The notes: generated by a model not told the origin, from the letters alone. A stretch of 64,000 nt of DNA from Muricea muricata (GCA_963855995.1 OY979717.1:66039855-66103854); one strand, 5' to 3'. Positions 54,101 to 63,556 are shown, counted from the stretch's first letter. Program-made: numbers and translations.

Positions 54101-56842
54101 ACGCGTAAAAACTGATCAGGTTGTTCGGCGTTGTTATTTGAACAGTGCCTGAACAATGTTGTTATCATGGGTAAACAACATTTGTCAAAACATCAGTTGA
54201 TTGTACAACTCGCTCGCGCTTAATGGAAACTACGGCGAACTTCATGCGAAAATACATGAAATATTTTATTAATTTTCTAAAAAGGATGAACATGCATAGT
54301 TTCTGTACAAAAAATATACAGTATTGTGCAAAAGTTTTAGGCCACTTTTTAGACCACTCACCGGTTTTTTTTTTGCTTTTATAACACAAGCCATACCTAA
54401 CTCAAAATTGAAGCAATTACAGTGAAACTTTATACATGTGATCGAGGAAAACATTGCAGACTGGAAGGTCGGCTATGACCGGAAGTGTGGCTTACTACTT
54501 TTCGCCAAGTTATATTTTACAATGTAAAGCTCATGAAAAAATAATCTTTTTTACAATAACACTACAGCAAATTGATTGAATCATTCTAGAAAAATTAAAC
54601 CTCTTTAATAGCATGCGGACAATGAAAGGAGCAAAAAAGTGTATCAATAGGATGAATATCAATAACCGCCTCTCAAAATAGATAGATTTATAAAGCGTTA
54701 TATTTTATGAGATTTCTTAAGCTGATTCAATAGTGATCGAATTTGTAATTACGTTTCGTACTAAAGGTTTTATTTATTTCTGAAATACTATAACCACTTT
54801 GCAACAGAATCACGATGGAAAAATTAACAACCAATTATTAATTTGCGTGATTTGTTTTTTGAATTTGTGGGAAAATAGCAACGTGTATACATATACTACT
54901 GAAGAACTTCCAGTTTGCAATATCCATTTTTTAAAGGAGCAAGTTGTAGATAAATTTTTGCTCGATCTCGTGTTAACGCTTCATTTGTAATCAGTTCAAT
55001 TGTGAGTTAGATATGGCTTGTTACATAAAAGCAAAAAATAGGGTGGCCTAAAACTTTTGCACAGTACTGTAGTATTTAGTTACTGTTATACTTGAGACAG
55101 TATATACTGTACACTAGCCTATATACTTGTTTTAATTTGAGTTTTTTTACAGTCAAGTTTGGAGGCATTCAAGAAATCTGATGATATTTCAATTCTTTTG
55201 CTTCCTCTTCAATCTGGTTCTAATGGTTTGAACATTATTGAAGCTACCCATGTTATTCTCGTTGAACCATCACTGAACCCGTCGTTAGAAAGACAAGCTG
55301 TTGGACGGATACACAGGATTGGACAAACAAAGTATGTGATATTTAATTTATCTTCCACGGCCGTCGCTAGACTGGACTCTGCATGCCTTCTATATACTAT
55401 GTACCTGTATGCAGATTGTATACATTGGCCTGATTCCACATGCATGTAATGTTTCTCGCGACGAAATAAGATATTCTCGGAGGAAAAAATCACTTCATCA
55501 GTGAAAAGTTTTCTAGTCTTGAAGGGTAAATTATGGTAATCTCGAATTTATTTATTACCTACATTTATTACCTGAAAACGTTCTCTGATCGTAAAATGTA
55601 TTTTAACACGAGCTTTCGACTGCCAGTCTGCAGAATTCGACAGGTAAAGTGATACTAAATATAAATATAAAACTATTCTACGGATATAGCTACTAGTACA
55701 GTGACAATTACAATGGCATGCAATTAATAGTTCCGCCAACGTAATCTCGAGCAAAATTAGTGTTCTTATGAAATATAAAATATGATCATTTCTTATATAA
55801 TAAAAATCTATATTGTTCTGGTCAATGTTGTGCAATGTTTTCAGAATTAAATGTGGTTGCTGTGTGCCAAGACTCCAGTGTTTTTCTGTGTCGATAGGTT
55901 GCCTTGTCTAGGATTTTACATTCATCAAAGTTGATTTTGTGGCCCTGAGTCCAAGCACGTTTTGCTAGGTTTGAACCGGATTTAAATTGTTCGGCATTTC
56001 TTTCATGTTCCTTTTTTCTCGTTTCGAGGGCTCTCCGGTCTCACCAATATAGCTCCAGGTACAGTCTGCGCAATTGATCTTGTATACGACATTAGTCTGT
56101 TTTTCAGGAAGCGGTCTATCCTTTGGTGACGGGAAATGTTGTTCGAAAGTACGGAGTGGTTTCGTTGTGGTTCTGATGTCGTGTCGTTTCAGTAGTCTTT
56201 TCAGGGGTTCTGTTGATCCGTTAATGTAGGGGAGAACTGCATAGCTGGAGTTGTTCTGTGATTCGACATTTTCAAAAAGACTGCAGACTGGCAGTCGAAA
56301 GCTTGCGTTAAAATAAATTTTACGATCAGAGAACGTTTTCAGAAACTTATTATGAATCCTGGTCGCGCATCTAGCATTTTCAAAATTCTAAATTGTCGCT
56401 AGTCGTAATCGTAATTTAGCCTTAGCAAGATGAAACGACTACCTGCACAAATTCTTCAGATTAAAAACTGAAAATCATGCAACGTAGTGTGGTGGATGGA
56501 AAATAAAAATAAACTTGTTTACGGTACTGAAACGAGCACGCCAAACTACGTAAAGTAATTCATTATAGAGTAAACCCTTGGTTAATTTCCTCTCCTGCGC
56601 CAATACTGTGGTCACACAAACTTTGAGAACGTAAATATGTCGCTGTAATTATTCTAAATTAGAGCACTATCTTAATTCACTTTTTTCACAAACTGGTTCA
56701 TTTTTGTATGTTTAGACCGACATTTATTCACCGTCTCTTGATTGCAAATACTGTGGAAGAAAAAATCATGAGATTTCTGCAAAACAAAGCTGAATCTGGA
56801 CTGAGGTGTCGTATCATTTTTTGTGGTGTAACATTGAATTAA
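29243..56842 (+). CDS. SHPRH: SHPRH, SNF2/RING/PHD E3 ubiquitin ligase (complete gene)
   Basis: Exons, all with GT-AG borders and matching phases: 29243-30161, 31526-31604, 33592-33821, 33850-34598, 35418-35525, 35652-35772, 37137-37210, 37935-37979, 38055-38133, 42359-42522, 42884-42991, 43238-43303, 43655-43737, 45389-45483, 45694-45725, 46320-46403, 46501-46590, 47034-47141, 47255-47421, 48302-48359, 48432-48550, 48864-48953, 50002-50102, 50262-50323, 50400-50540, 51439-51540, 52214-52282, 52940-53134, 53675-53767, 53886-53972, 55153-55331, 56716-56842. They join in frame to 1607 residues; human SHPRH has 1683. In vertebrates the nuclear protein poly-ubiquitinates PCNA in replication-damage tolerance. 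The start (MSRRKG) parallels vertebrate MSSRRK. The last exon may instead splice at 56805, because a C-terminal tail present in vertebrates is not found. Confidence 0.95.
30207..30814. mobile_element. hAT-type MITE in SHPRH intron 1
   Basis: The ends are CAGTGCTGTAAAAGTTACTT at 30209 and the complement of CAGTGCTGTAAGTAATTT, ending at 30814. The interior is filled with repeated GTAACTAGTTAC-like palindromes. The flanks TAGTTTTT (30199-30206) and TAGTTTTA (30815-30822) look like an 8-bp target duplication with one mismatch. Non-coding. Confidence 0.75.
31926..32024. repeat. Short tandem repeat, ~25-bp unit
   Basis: About three and a half copies of a unit resembling TTACTATTACATTTACATCC followed by TAACC. 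It lies at the 5' edge of the Penelope-like fragment. Confidence 0.8.
31986..33152 (+). mobile_element. Penelope-like retroelement fragment with GIY-YIG endonuclease
   Basis: An open frame from about 32022 to 32957 encodes the end of a Penelope-type reverse transcriptase (HFLDIKVLADG and YRKDTHTGQY blocks), then a linker. A GIY-YIG nuclease domain follows (VVYEVAFPGCGKTYIGMTQR, followed by RLKEH). Most of the reverse transcriptase is missing, so it is 5'-truncated. It lies in SHPRH intron 2 in the same orientation as the gene. The frame is open over 300 codons, suggesting fairly recent insertion. Untranslated sequence after the stop ends with a hammerhead-like core at 33116. Confidence 0.88.
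33116..33152 (+). ncRNA. Hammerhead ribozyme-like core at the Penelope 3' end
   Basis: CTGATGA at 33116-33122 is followed by a perfect 6-bp stem (GACTTT 33124-33129 with AAAGTC 33135-33140, loop GAAAT) and then GAAA at 33141-33144. CTGT before and ACAG after could form a short flanking stem. This matches the hammerhead CUGANGA-stem II-GAAA core. Penelope elements are known to carry such ribozymes in their terminal repeats. No convincing stem III is visible, so it may be a degenerate copy. Confidence 0.45.
33592..34598 (+). CDS. SHPRH: SHPRH exons 3-4: Walker A and PHD finger
   Basis: Exon 3 carries GGILADEMGLGKTVEV, with the Walker A lysine at predicted residue 358. Exon 4 is a Ser/Thr/Glu-rich linker ending in a C4HC3 PHD finger: C612, C614, C628, C631, H636, C639, C652, C655. 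Vertebrate SHPRH has a linker-histone-like (H1/H5) domain between these elements; none is evident here. The frame changes between the two exons. A 28-nt GT-AG segment (33822-33849) would restore it exactly; otherwise a frameshift is present. Confidence 0.85.
35418..38133 (+). CDS. SHPRH: SHPRH exons 5-9: SNF2 motifs Ia-III
   Basis: Exon 5 has TLIVSPATIAHQWLDEI (motif Ia). Exon 6 has the VTNYEVLKRD region. Exon 7 gives the RYASWPCPLTGIKFWR segment. Exon 8 carries the DEAQ box (LDEAQMVE, residues 764-767), which replaces DEAH as in vertebrate SHPRH. Exon 9 has motif III, WCITGTPIQ. All joins keep frame. These motifs bind and hydrolyse ATP in SNF2 translocases. Confidence 0.92.
36288..36778. mobile_element. 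Foldback element with G/C homopolymer ends
   Basis: The left end is a run of G followed by TGAATAGGG; the right end is CCCTATTCAA followed by a run of C. Internally, AATCCGC-type blocks occur near both ends in opposite orientation. Non-coding, in SHPRH intron 6. Confidence 0.6.
39633..40859 (-). mobile_element. hAT transposon derivative with 8-bp target duplication
   Basis: The ends are TAGCTGCTCCC (39633) and the complement of TAAGCGCTGCTCCC (ending 40859). They are flanked by perfect AATTCGTA duplications at 39625-39632 and 40860-40867. At 1227 bp it is much shorter than an autonomous hAT. It landed inside the ATPase relic of the surrounding element. Confidence 0.9.
39931..40659 (-). CDS. 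hAT transposase C-terminal fragment
   Basis: A 242-codon open frame. It contains LLASFMDPRFRNLSIL and the C-terminal hAT dimerisation region (DPLMWRKEN, LAARVLAAPP, SVPGEQIFSKTGLVVSKKRAAL, then LILLHKNI). The N-terminal zinc finger and most catalytic residues are missing, so it should not be active alone. The frame itself is unbroken, which suggests a young internally deleted copy. Confidence 0.85.
   Translation of the reverse strand: MIGFCPPYTITVLVRQLKAMTFERVVIDGRRRATPPPGQHFSDTLVQSLTDRFFLDQVDVTDEETDTCETVPSYLLASFMDPRFRNLSILADTDRSAKTVKAMPSLPASSDVASPASLETEILLPPKKKSKSEVAIEELLDKGKSSNSSGESTGQVEKNQRFDREIQQLSNGVPVGLTEDPLMWRKENSLVRNLAARVLAAPPKSVPGEQIFSKTGLVVSKKRAALKPAVVDALILLHKNIM
42359..51540 (+). 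CDS. SHPRH: SHPRH exons 10-26: SNF2 insertion and helical linker
   Basis: Exon 10 (FLGVEPYYRKTWW) and exon 11 (NFSPVEHHFYCRQYEEC) match the vertebrate protein closely. Exon 13 has LLRLRQACCHPRAV, a conserved SNF2 block. Exons 14-26 encode the long helical segment that separates the helicase lobes from the RING. It includes CPWWM (exon 19), a CCFCKMND Cys cluster (exon 22), VTALDELAM (exon 25) and LGHLLYLKNL (exon 26). The introns hold most of the region's mobile elements. Confidence 0.9.
43889..44186. repeat. Two adjacent foldback repeats
   Basis: AGTATAAATTTCCAGGTG near 43890 is complementary to CACCTGGAAATTTATACT near 44063. Directly after it comes a stem-loop with AACAATTAGTCGCC at 44082 and GGCGACTAATTGTT ending at 44186. 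Non-coding, in SHPRH intron 13. Confidence 0.65.
44858..45006. mobile_element. Short foldback MITE flanked by TTA
   Basis: About 40-bp arms: AGAGGTTCAGATTTGACTTC at the left, with its complement ending at 45006. TTA occurs on both sides, consistent with a PIF/Harbinger-type target. Non-coding. Confidence 0.65.
46086..46185. repeat. 100-bp near-perfect palindrome
   Basis: Two 50-bp arms without spacer, centred at 46135/46136, with one mismatched pair (CCCAATT against CCAAATT). It contains TGTGTAGTTT and AGAGATCAGTGCGCAC, shared with the diverged element at 62369-62494. SHPRH intron 15. Confidence 0.9.
51721..51885 (+). repeat. Dispersed 165-bp repeat, copy 1
   Basis: Starts AAAACAAAAGTATACAAAAT and ends AATTGGGGAATGGTCCA. 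It is about 90% identical to copy 2 at 63556-63720, same orientation. Located in SHPRH intron 26. Confidence 0.9.
52214..53134 (+). CDS. SHPRH: SHPRH exons 27-28: RING finger
   Basis: C3HC4 RING: C1371 and C1374 in exon 27 (CPIC), then C1387, H1389, C1392, C1395, C1415 and C1418 in exon 28 (CGHCLCCEC and CPMC). This domain recruits ubiquitin-conjugating enzymes. The intron at 52283-52939 splits the RING between the second and third zinc ligands and is largely filled by a pentanucleotide satellite. Confidence 0.93.
52363..52795. repeat. Pentanucleotide satellite (ATACC/ATGCC)n
   Basis: About 430 bp of 5-bp units: mainly ATACC to about 52550, then mainly ATGCC to about 52720, then ATACC again to about 52770 before decay. 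It lies in the intron that splits the SHPRH RING finger. The long WYGMV- and PCHAM-type open frames are artefacts. Confidence 0.97.
53675..56842 (+). CDS. SHPRH: SHPRH exons 29-32: C-terminal helicase lobe
   Basis: Exon 29 starts GSHSTKIEAAVRTLM and ends KTLVFST. Exon 30 has WQDVLDVISRAL. Exon 31 has SGSNGLNIIEA (motif V) and QAVGRIHRIGQT (motif VI, residues 1554-1565). Exon 32 has PTFIHRLLIANTVEEKIM. Read through, it stops at 56842; a GTGTCG donor at 56806 is an alternative if a further exon exists downstream, but I could not find one. Confidence 0.9.
54319..55069. mobile_element. Mariner/Tc1-type non-autonomous element
   Basis: The ends are CAGTATTGTGCAAAAGTTTT (followed by AGGCCAC) at 54319 and the complement of CAGTACTGTGCAAAAGTTTT ending at 55069. 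TA dinucleotides lie on both sides (54317-54318 and 55070-55071). About 750 bp with no transposase reading frame. SHPRH intron 30. Confidence 0.88.
55572..56342 (-). mobile_element. Penelope-like fragment with inverted 62-bp ends
   Basis: Minus-strand remains of a GIY-YIG endonuclease (VVYKINCADCTWSYIGET near 56095-56040), followed after a one-base loss by the ETRKKEHERN region. Nearly identical 62-bp sequences bound it in opposite orientation: 55572-55633 and 56281-56342. Each contains GACTGGCAGTCGAAAGCT, a short hairpin followed by GAAA. Inactive. SHPRH intron 31. Confidence 0.8.
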
Positions 56843-57552
56843 TCGGATATCTTTAAAACTGGCTTTGCTAGTGTCGTCGAGAATACATGAAAGATATAGA
56901 TTTTTTACTACCTGCATGAACAGTGTTCGACGTTTCGAGCGAAGGTCCTTCGTCCGGAAGACCCTACCAACTTCCCGCTCGAAACTCTGAATTCTGTTGC
57001 ATTGTCTCAGGTAGTGAAAAAAACATGTGTCTTCCGTTTATCTTAAGTAGTGTATAATTCTGGGCACACCCATGAGATAAAATCGTGTTGATGTGGGCGA
57101 CTTTAATGGCTTGTGCAACCAATTCTTCGCGACATCAATGAATAGAAAGTGGTGTACTACTTGTGTGTACCCTTAGTGTTGTACCCTTATTCACAAAGGC
57201 TGAAAGCAAAAAACTTATCCAAAAACACCAAACCTCGATCATACCATTAATTTGCGTTGCCTTGATATAGGTGCGGAACACGACGAACAGATGGAGAAAA
57301 TATACCATTGACAGTTGGAGAATTGACCTCGTTTTTCCAATCACCACAAACTTAGTTGATGCGTAGCTGGACTGGCTCCTGCTCGGACAACTTTTTATCA
57401 TCTTCTTAAAGAGGCATGCTCATCTACAATGAAATGCTTACGTTTGTTTAGGTCAGGGTTGAGAAATTACCCGAATGCAAAGTAAGCAAAATTTTCAACA
57501 ATGTTCTTTGTTTTTTTTGTATAGCCTTCTCTTTTCTTTGTGAGCCAGAGGC

Positions 57553-57908
57553 GGTAAGGGCTATTTCAGATCCGCTAGAGCACCAGGACGTGTCCGTGAA
57601 TTTTCTTAAGAGATAAAATAACCCCTAACCAAATCCCAACCCTATCCCTACACCCAAATCCTAACTCTAGCCCTAAAGGCTAGAAGTCGAGAAAAAAATA
57701 AGTTAATAAAAAAATAATAAAGAAAAAGTCAACGCGGCATTCGAACCTGCAACATAAAGCTTTAATCAACACCCACATGTCTTCGTTCCTGCGGTATTCG
57801 AGCAATCGTTGATCCATTCAAAAACAAAACATTTTATACTGGCGCTAAATAAATTAATGCACATAAGAGGTGCTAGGTAATCTGACGGATCTGAAAAAGC
57901 CCTAACCA
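57553..57908. mobile_element. TIR element with 8-bp target duplication
   Basis: The ends are GGTAAGGGCTATTTCAGATC and the complement of GGTTAGGGCTTTTTCAGATC. Perfect CCAGAGGC repeats flank it at 57545-57552 and 57909-57916. The minus strand has GGTTCGAATGCC, resembling a tRNA-type B box, but no tRNA fold. Non-coding. Confidence 0.8.
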
Positions 57909-58052
57909 CCAGAGGCAGCATTTTCGTGGCTTAGAAAATCGGCAGCTGTTGTTAATTGGTTAAACGTGAACAACTGCGCGCATTGTATTGTGGTTTATTG
58001 TGCCTTTTTAAGTTTTTTTGTGTTTGCTATGGATATTGAATATATAGAGAAT

Positions 58053-58154
58053 AATACATAGGTGCTTGGAAATACCAGATTTATTTCGAGTGTTGAACAT
58101 GATATCATGTTCAACACGAGAAATATATATGGTATTTCCAAGCACCCATGTATT
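58053..58154. repeat. 102-bp palindrome
   Basis: Arms of about 51 bp centred at 58103/58104 (GATATC core), with a few mismatches. The outer part is AATACATAGGTGCTTGGAAA and its near complement. Downstream of SHPRH, non-coding. Confidence 0.85.
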
Positions 58155-59118
58155 TTTCTGTTTGTTACAGGTTTTCCACCAATATAAAATGCCCAGAAGC
58201 TATGATTGGTGATTGTTTGAAAAGCGATAATTTTCACATGAGAAATTATCATAAATAATCTCACATGTGAGATTATCAGTTTTATCATTGCCCGAAATCC
58301 TTATAAAGCACTGTACTTTATATAATACATTTACATAATATATAGACAATACAACAAAAAATTACATAATATATTTATTAAAGTTTATGTTAAGGTATGG
58401 CAGGCTAGATATTTTGTACTCTATTCCACTTCTCATCAGCTTTCAAACCATTCTTTAGTTGACTACAATTGCATTGACTACTGAAATTTCTTTTAATTTT
58501 AATAAATCGGATTACTTATTAAGCGGTTTTGTTCTGCAACTGTCTATTAGCCTACAGCAAGTCTCCGCATGTAAGAAAGCTATAGTTTGAAATCAGGTTG
58601 TTCAGTTTCTTATTTGTGAGACAAAGCTTAAAGCAGAGCCTGTCATTTGCTTTTGTGTTAACAAGAACCTAAGTTGTATATCTGTTAGCTTTACGTAAAA
58701 AAAGCAGTACTGTAAAGTATTTGTACAGGAACTTTTGTGTGTTTACTTGAAAGGAACGTCCAACATTAAGAAAGCAGGCTTTACAGTTAACGAGGAAATA
58801 TTCCCTCTAAATTATTCAGCATACAAATCTTTACATGCAAGTTTTTTATGTGTGGAGACCTGGTGGAAACCATTTTGTGAATTCCTTGTTAGGCTTTGTA
58901 TTGTCCTTGAACTCTATTAACCGTCGTCTTAAACGAGGCACCCCTTGTTAACACCATAGTCCCCCCCCCATACGAAGTTATGTACATGTTGTTTTACTAG
59001 ATTTATTGATTTTCGTTATACAAGTTATTTCTCATACCCCCCACCCAAAAAAACTCAATAAACCCTCCTTGAAAGTGTTTGATTAAAAAAAATAAGGACC
59101 AGAGCTAATGCACAACAT

Positions 59119-62100
59119 TCACAGGATATACGTATAAAGTTCTTTTTCTAATTTTTCTATGGCTAATTCTCTACTTATTTCTTTACCGTGTATACAGTTG
59201 TTAAGTAAGTATTTAAGTTTTGATTCTATTTCACTATCTGGTGGAGAATGAAGAAGTCCTTTTGAGCTGCCGATAGCGGCTAGAATGTTCCTACATATTG
59301 CGTAATAGTTATGGTCTTGAGCTTGTCCTTCGCATAAATCTTCTGGTACAAACGTTAAACACTCAAATTTCTCAGGGGCACAGAAATCGTTGGTTTTGGT
59401 AACTAGTAGAACGAAAAGACGCATTCAGTTTACTCAGACAGTTAGGATGTTGTGGAAAAAGGGCTCAGAACTGATCAACCTCTTTATTAAAAATGACTTT
59501 GAATAGTTCACGTAACTCATTTGCTTGTAATGTCATTTAATTTATGTCTTACCATAGTTCACATGCACATCCTTAAAAATACACCATAAAAATTGCAAGT
59601 TTTCATACGCTGTAGAAACCACGCTTGGCAACAAGGAATTTGGGAGTATAAAATTCTTTCACATTCATTCAAACATATCATAATTTATAACTAAAAGCAG
59701 TAGTTTAGCAACCTCGAACTCAGGGCCTTTTGGTAGTTTAGTACATGGAATGAGGGGCTTTTTAATTAAAGCAGTAAAGATGCTCTAAGCAGGGAATTCC
59801 CATTAGATATTTACTTTTTACATACCGGTAATGCAAAAATTTCTAACTGATACAATGCATGTTTATATGAAACACCAGACCAGCACTGTTAGCCGAACTA
59901 ACTATTTTTTTCTCGACCTTACAAAATACAGCTGCTTCAAGCCTTATTCACAGTAAATTTGAAAAAACACGTTCAGTTTAAAAGGAAGGTGGTGTGACCA
60001 CTTCCACAGAAAAGCCACTAGTCTGGTTTACACTTGTACGCTGCGAGTTTCGCCTTTTAATGGATATTAACAAATGAATGCTTTTTTCTTCGCTCTGAAA
60101 CGTGAATTACCCGAGGAATCACACACAGAATATTCATTCACTTGTTCACATCCATCACGAAAAAATCACAAAACATACCAAAGTTAGCACAAACATACCA
60201 TAAGTTTGACTGAAAGCACTTGTGTCTGCTATAAGAACATGTTCACAATCAATTAATTTTACCAATCCATGTTTATCCACAGCAAAATTATTCATGACAA
60301 CATCGTACATGTACAAAGCCATGTTGTCCTGTGTTTTTGTGAACGTACGTGCCAGCTGAATCAGGTTTATGCTAATCTTAACTCGTTCTTCCCAAGGACG
60401 ATCTAATGCTGACCATAGAGTTGGTCCAACATATTCAACCACAATAACCCTTCCACACGCACCATATAAAGCTGGCAGGAATTGTGAATAACGCTTGGAA
60501 AATACCTGAAAAAGTATATTGTATTCCTACATGACAATTTACACTCGCAATTTTTGCTGTTTTTCTCCTTGTGATAGATGTGAACAAGGGCATTACAATG
60601 TATGATTTCCGTCTGAACAAATTTGTACATTCGTTCACATCGATCAAAAGAAAATTGCGCTGGAAATCACAGCAAAACATTCAAGTGTAAACGTCAAGCA
60701 TTACAGAACTTAGATGACTGTTTCCATCTAATAAACGCAAATATTTTGTCTACATCATTGCTCTTTCCAACATCCCTCCCCATTCTCAAAGCAGCAGTTA
60801 TTTAGGCGGGGGGGGGGGGCTGTTTTTCCGCAAAGCATGTATATTTTTTGTCTTGTTAGTTCTGTCTACGACTACGGCCCGTCATTTTGTCGAGTAAAGC
60901 AGCTGTACAACTATATACGCCGTGTTTTCTTCCATTAACGCAATAACGATCAAGCATGAAACATTCAAAAGTGCCACGTGGACGGATTGTGGTACTGCTG
61001 AAAATCATTTGGTTTCATAAATCGCATCAGAAATCCTTAAAGGTTAGAGCCCCAATGAAAGATCGAGAGAGGGTACGACGGTACTTAATTAAGGGTGGTA
61101 AAGGGTATTTAATGAGCCGAGATTAGTTGATATCTGTTTGACAATGTGTGGAATGTGAATTCAAAATTAAATGAAATGCTTCATTTTCATGCCGTGAAAT
61201 GTGATTTGTTCTAAGCCCGTGAGGCGTGATTCTCGATGGGAATGCTCATGTAGATGTCAGTCTTATGAAGTGTTTGTTCAAGTCAGACCACAGTCAGACT
61301 CATATCTTCAGAGGCCTTTCGAAAGTCGATACATATTCGAGGATTGTACATATTGAAAGAAATAAGATTTCTATCTAAAGGAACGTGATGTAGATCTGTA
61401 AACAAACTAAAACAAACTGTAATGTAGATGAAACATGAAGCTGCTTTATAAGACACCTGAATTGTGAAACTGCTTTTTCCCTGCACCCCTCCCCCCCCCC
61501 CCCTTACCACCCTCTGAACTGATCGTAACGCGGAAAAAAATGGCGGAGGTACATTTTAGCAGAATGCACTGCGGTCGGAAATCGCTTCAAAAAGCAAGCA
61601 GACGTCCTTTGAGGGGCAAACTTAAGAGAGTTTTTTGTTTCGTTATATATAGTTTTAGGATGTTATTCTTGGCATTTTTTCAGTCGTTTTTGCTTGATGC
61701 TCACAATGCATTCTGGTAAAATGCTGCCATCTTTTTCATTATAGTCAATTTTATTTCTAACGGTAATCCACTACTAAACTTGCTTAACAACTGCTAGCAT
61801 CATATGACAGAGTTACCAAATTCTGGCAGTGTTTACTCATATCTTAGTCCTACCAATTTAGTCCTGCCATGTAAATACTTTAATGTTCATTGCCTGTGAA
61901 AACAATCAATTTCTGAATATAGTAATAATACAGTTGAAACTGGCACTGCAGGACTTAATGTTGGGCTAGGCATGGTAGCACTGTTCACACTTCCCTAATT
62001 CTATAATAAATATTATAGATATTCATTCATTGTACTCTGGAAAAAAGAAACAAGCACACTTTGCTTAGTTGGTCATGTATTATTTATGATCTCATACCTG

Positions 62101-63060
62101 CAAAAATAAAAATTCTTGATTAAACTGTAGGTTTGTTAAGGCCATGATTTTCTTATACTTGTGTACCACATTCATTTTGTTTCTTAGTTTGTTTTCCACC
62201 AATAGGCTGAACTGCTCACATGGACATTCCATAAACTGCATGACTGCTCTTAAATTAGGACACAATTTGATCACATTTACTAATGAATAATTTAAATAGT
62301 CACATAGAAAAAGTAATTTTTAAGACATTTAGAAAAAAACCCAGTTTTCTATAGACCCAGTAGGTCCTCCAATTTATTGTGTAGTTTGAGTGATAGATCA
62401 GTGCACACATTACACTTATTAATATAAAACTTACAAAATATATATGTTTAATAGACACACTGATCTCTATAGTCTTAAAACTACAATGAATTGGGTGACC
62501 AAGGTGTAGACTGAGAAATACATTCTGTTAACATTAGGTAAACTGTGTTAATAAATTTTGCCAAACATAGAGTCATAGAATGCACAATTGGTAGCACAAA
62601 TTATAATCAACCTTTTAAAAGCCAATCCTGGATTAAGAAATGACCTCAAAACTTTTTCATGAACATTGCAATGTTTACTGACTGGTTCTGTTGTATTAAG
62701 GCATATTTCTTGGTCTAACATTGCCAGTTCACCACCATGTCCCAGTTGTTTTACGACTACTGGTGAATTATTCCAGACACCATACCATACGCCTTTCACA
62801 GATTCACTGTTCCAAAAATAGTTCTTTCTTACTTTTAATTTTCCAGCGGAAATAGCCTGACAAACATCTTCCCACATTCCAAAACATGCAGGGCATTTGT
62901 CAAGCTGCAATAAAGAGTCATCTAATGCATGCAGTCCAGATTTCATTATAAAATATACAACAATGACCAATGGCAGTGCAACGGTAAGGTACCTTACAAA
63001 ATTTAATGTTCTGTAACAGCAGCTGTTCCTTCTCCAGCAACTTGGTCTTGTAACATACAT
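59119..63060 (-). CDS. DIPK2A: DIPK2-type divergent protein kinase (DIA1/HASF family)
   Basis: Four coding exons on the minus strand: 63060-62598 (donor uncertain), 62279-62098, 60505-60199, 59402-59119. They total about 411 residues; human DIPK2A has 430. An N-terminal hydrophobic segment (YLTVALPLVIVVYFIM) fits a signal anchor for the secretory pathway. Matches to DIPK2A are clear: LDKCPACFG, VVVKQLG then ELAMLDQEIC, LTNLQFNQEFLFLQ, YGACGRVIVVEYVG, NNFAVDKHGLVKLIDCEHVL and DHNYYAICRNIL. The family is a divergent kinase fold found in the Golgi or secreted. The IDCE sequence sits where kinases have DFG. Whether it corresponds to DIPK2A or DIPK2B cannot be told. Confidence 0.9.
60506..62097. 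other. DIPK2 intron with G/C homopolymer runs
   Basis: Intron between the second and third DIPK2 coding exons. It holds a G run near 60809-60819 and a C run near 61488-61503, but no recognisable gene. Confidence 0.5.
62369..62494. repeat. Diverged foldback MITE related to 46086-46185
   Basis: The ends CCAATTTATTGTGTAGTTT and AAACTACAATGAATTGG are inverted. The interior has GATAGATCAGTGCACACA at the left and GACACACTGATCTCTATAG at the right. It shares the TGTGTAGTTT and GATCAGTG blocks with the SHPRH-intron palindrome. Lies in the first DIPK2 intron. Confidence 0.7.
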
Positions 63061-63315
63061 AGTCAATAAAATATATTGGGGCATATAATACTTCCGTATT
63101 TCTGTAACAAGAATATGACCATAGACCATAGATTGATGACTATAGAAGCACATAGAAGATACAACTCTCCCCAGTCTTCTTTATTATTGATCTCGTTTTC
63201 AATCCAGAATTCCTTTTTCATAGTTGCAAATGGCGGCAATTCATTATGACACTGCGCCGTGGATTAGACTCGCGGGTCTTTGCATGATTTTTGCCAACTT
63301 TATTATAATATAAAG

Positions 63316-63481
63316 CAAATAGATTTCATTTTTTGTGCTTCTGTACTGTAATAGATCACAGATGGCACCATAGCGTGTGAAGAACAAAAAGTCACTTGTT
63401 CTTCACACGCTATGACGTCATCTGTGATCTATTACATTACAGACCAGTGGTACAGACGCACGCAAAAATGAAATCTATTTG
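63316..63481. mobile_element. Foldback MITE between DIPK2 and the next gene
   Basis: The outer ends are CAAATAGATTTCATTTTTTG and its near complement ending at 63481. The inner arms AATAGATCACAGATG and CATAGCGTGTGAAGAACAA pair with their complements. Non-coding. Confidence 0.8.
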
Positions 63482-63489
63482 TTAAGTAT

Positions 63490-63556
63490 TACGCGCGGAA
63501 AAGCGTTACCAGTGGTTGCCACTATGTGGAAATGTGGTAACGCTTTTTCCCGCGTA
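63490..63556. repeat. Hairpin repeat abutting the 165-bp repeat
   Basis: TACGCGCGGAAAAGCGTTAC is near-complementary to GTAACGCTTTTTCCCGCGTA ending at 63556, exactly where copy 2 of the dispersed repeat begins. Confidence 0.75.

Larger units (their letters stand above)
56843..59118. other. Spacer between convergent SHPRH and DIPK2
   Basis: Holds the TIR element at 57553 and the palindrome at 58053. No further SHPRH exon and no other gene was recognised, although the vertebrate C-terminal tail of SHPRH would be expected here if conserved. Confidence 0.45.
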
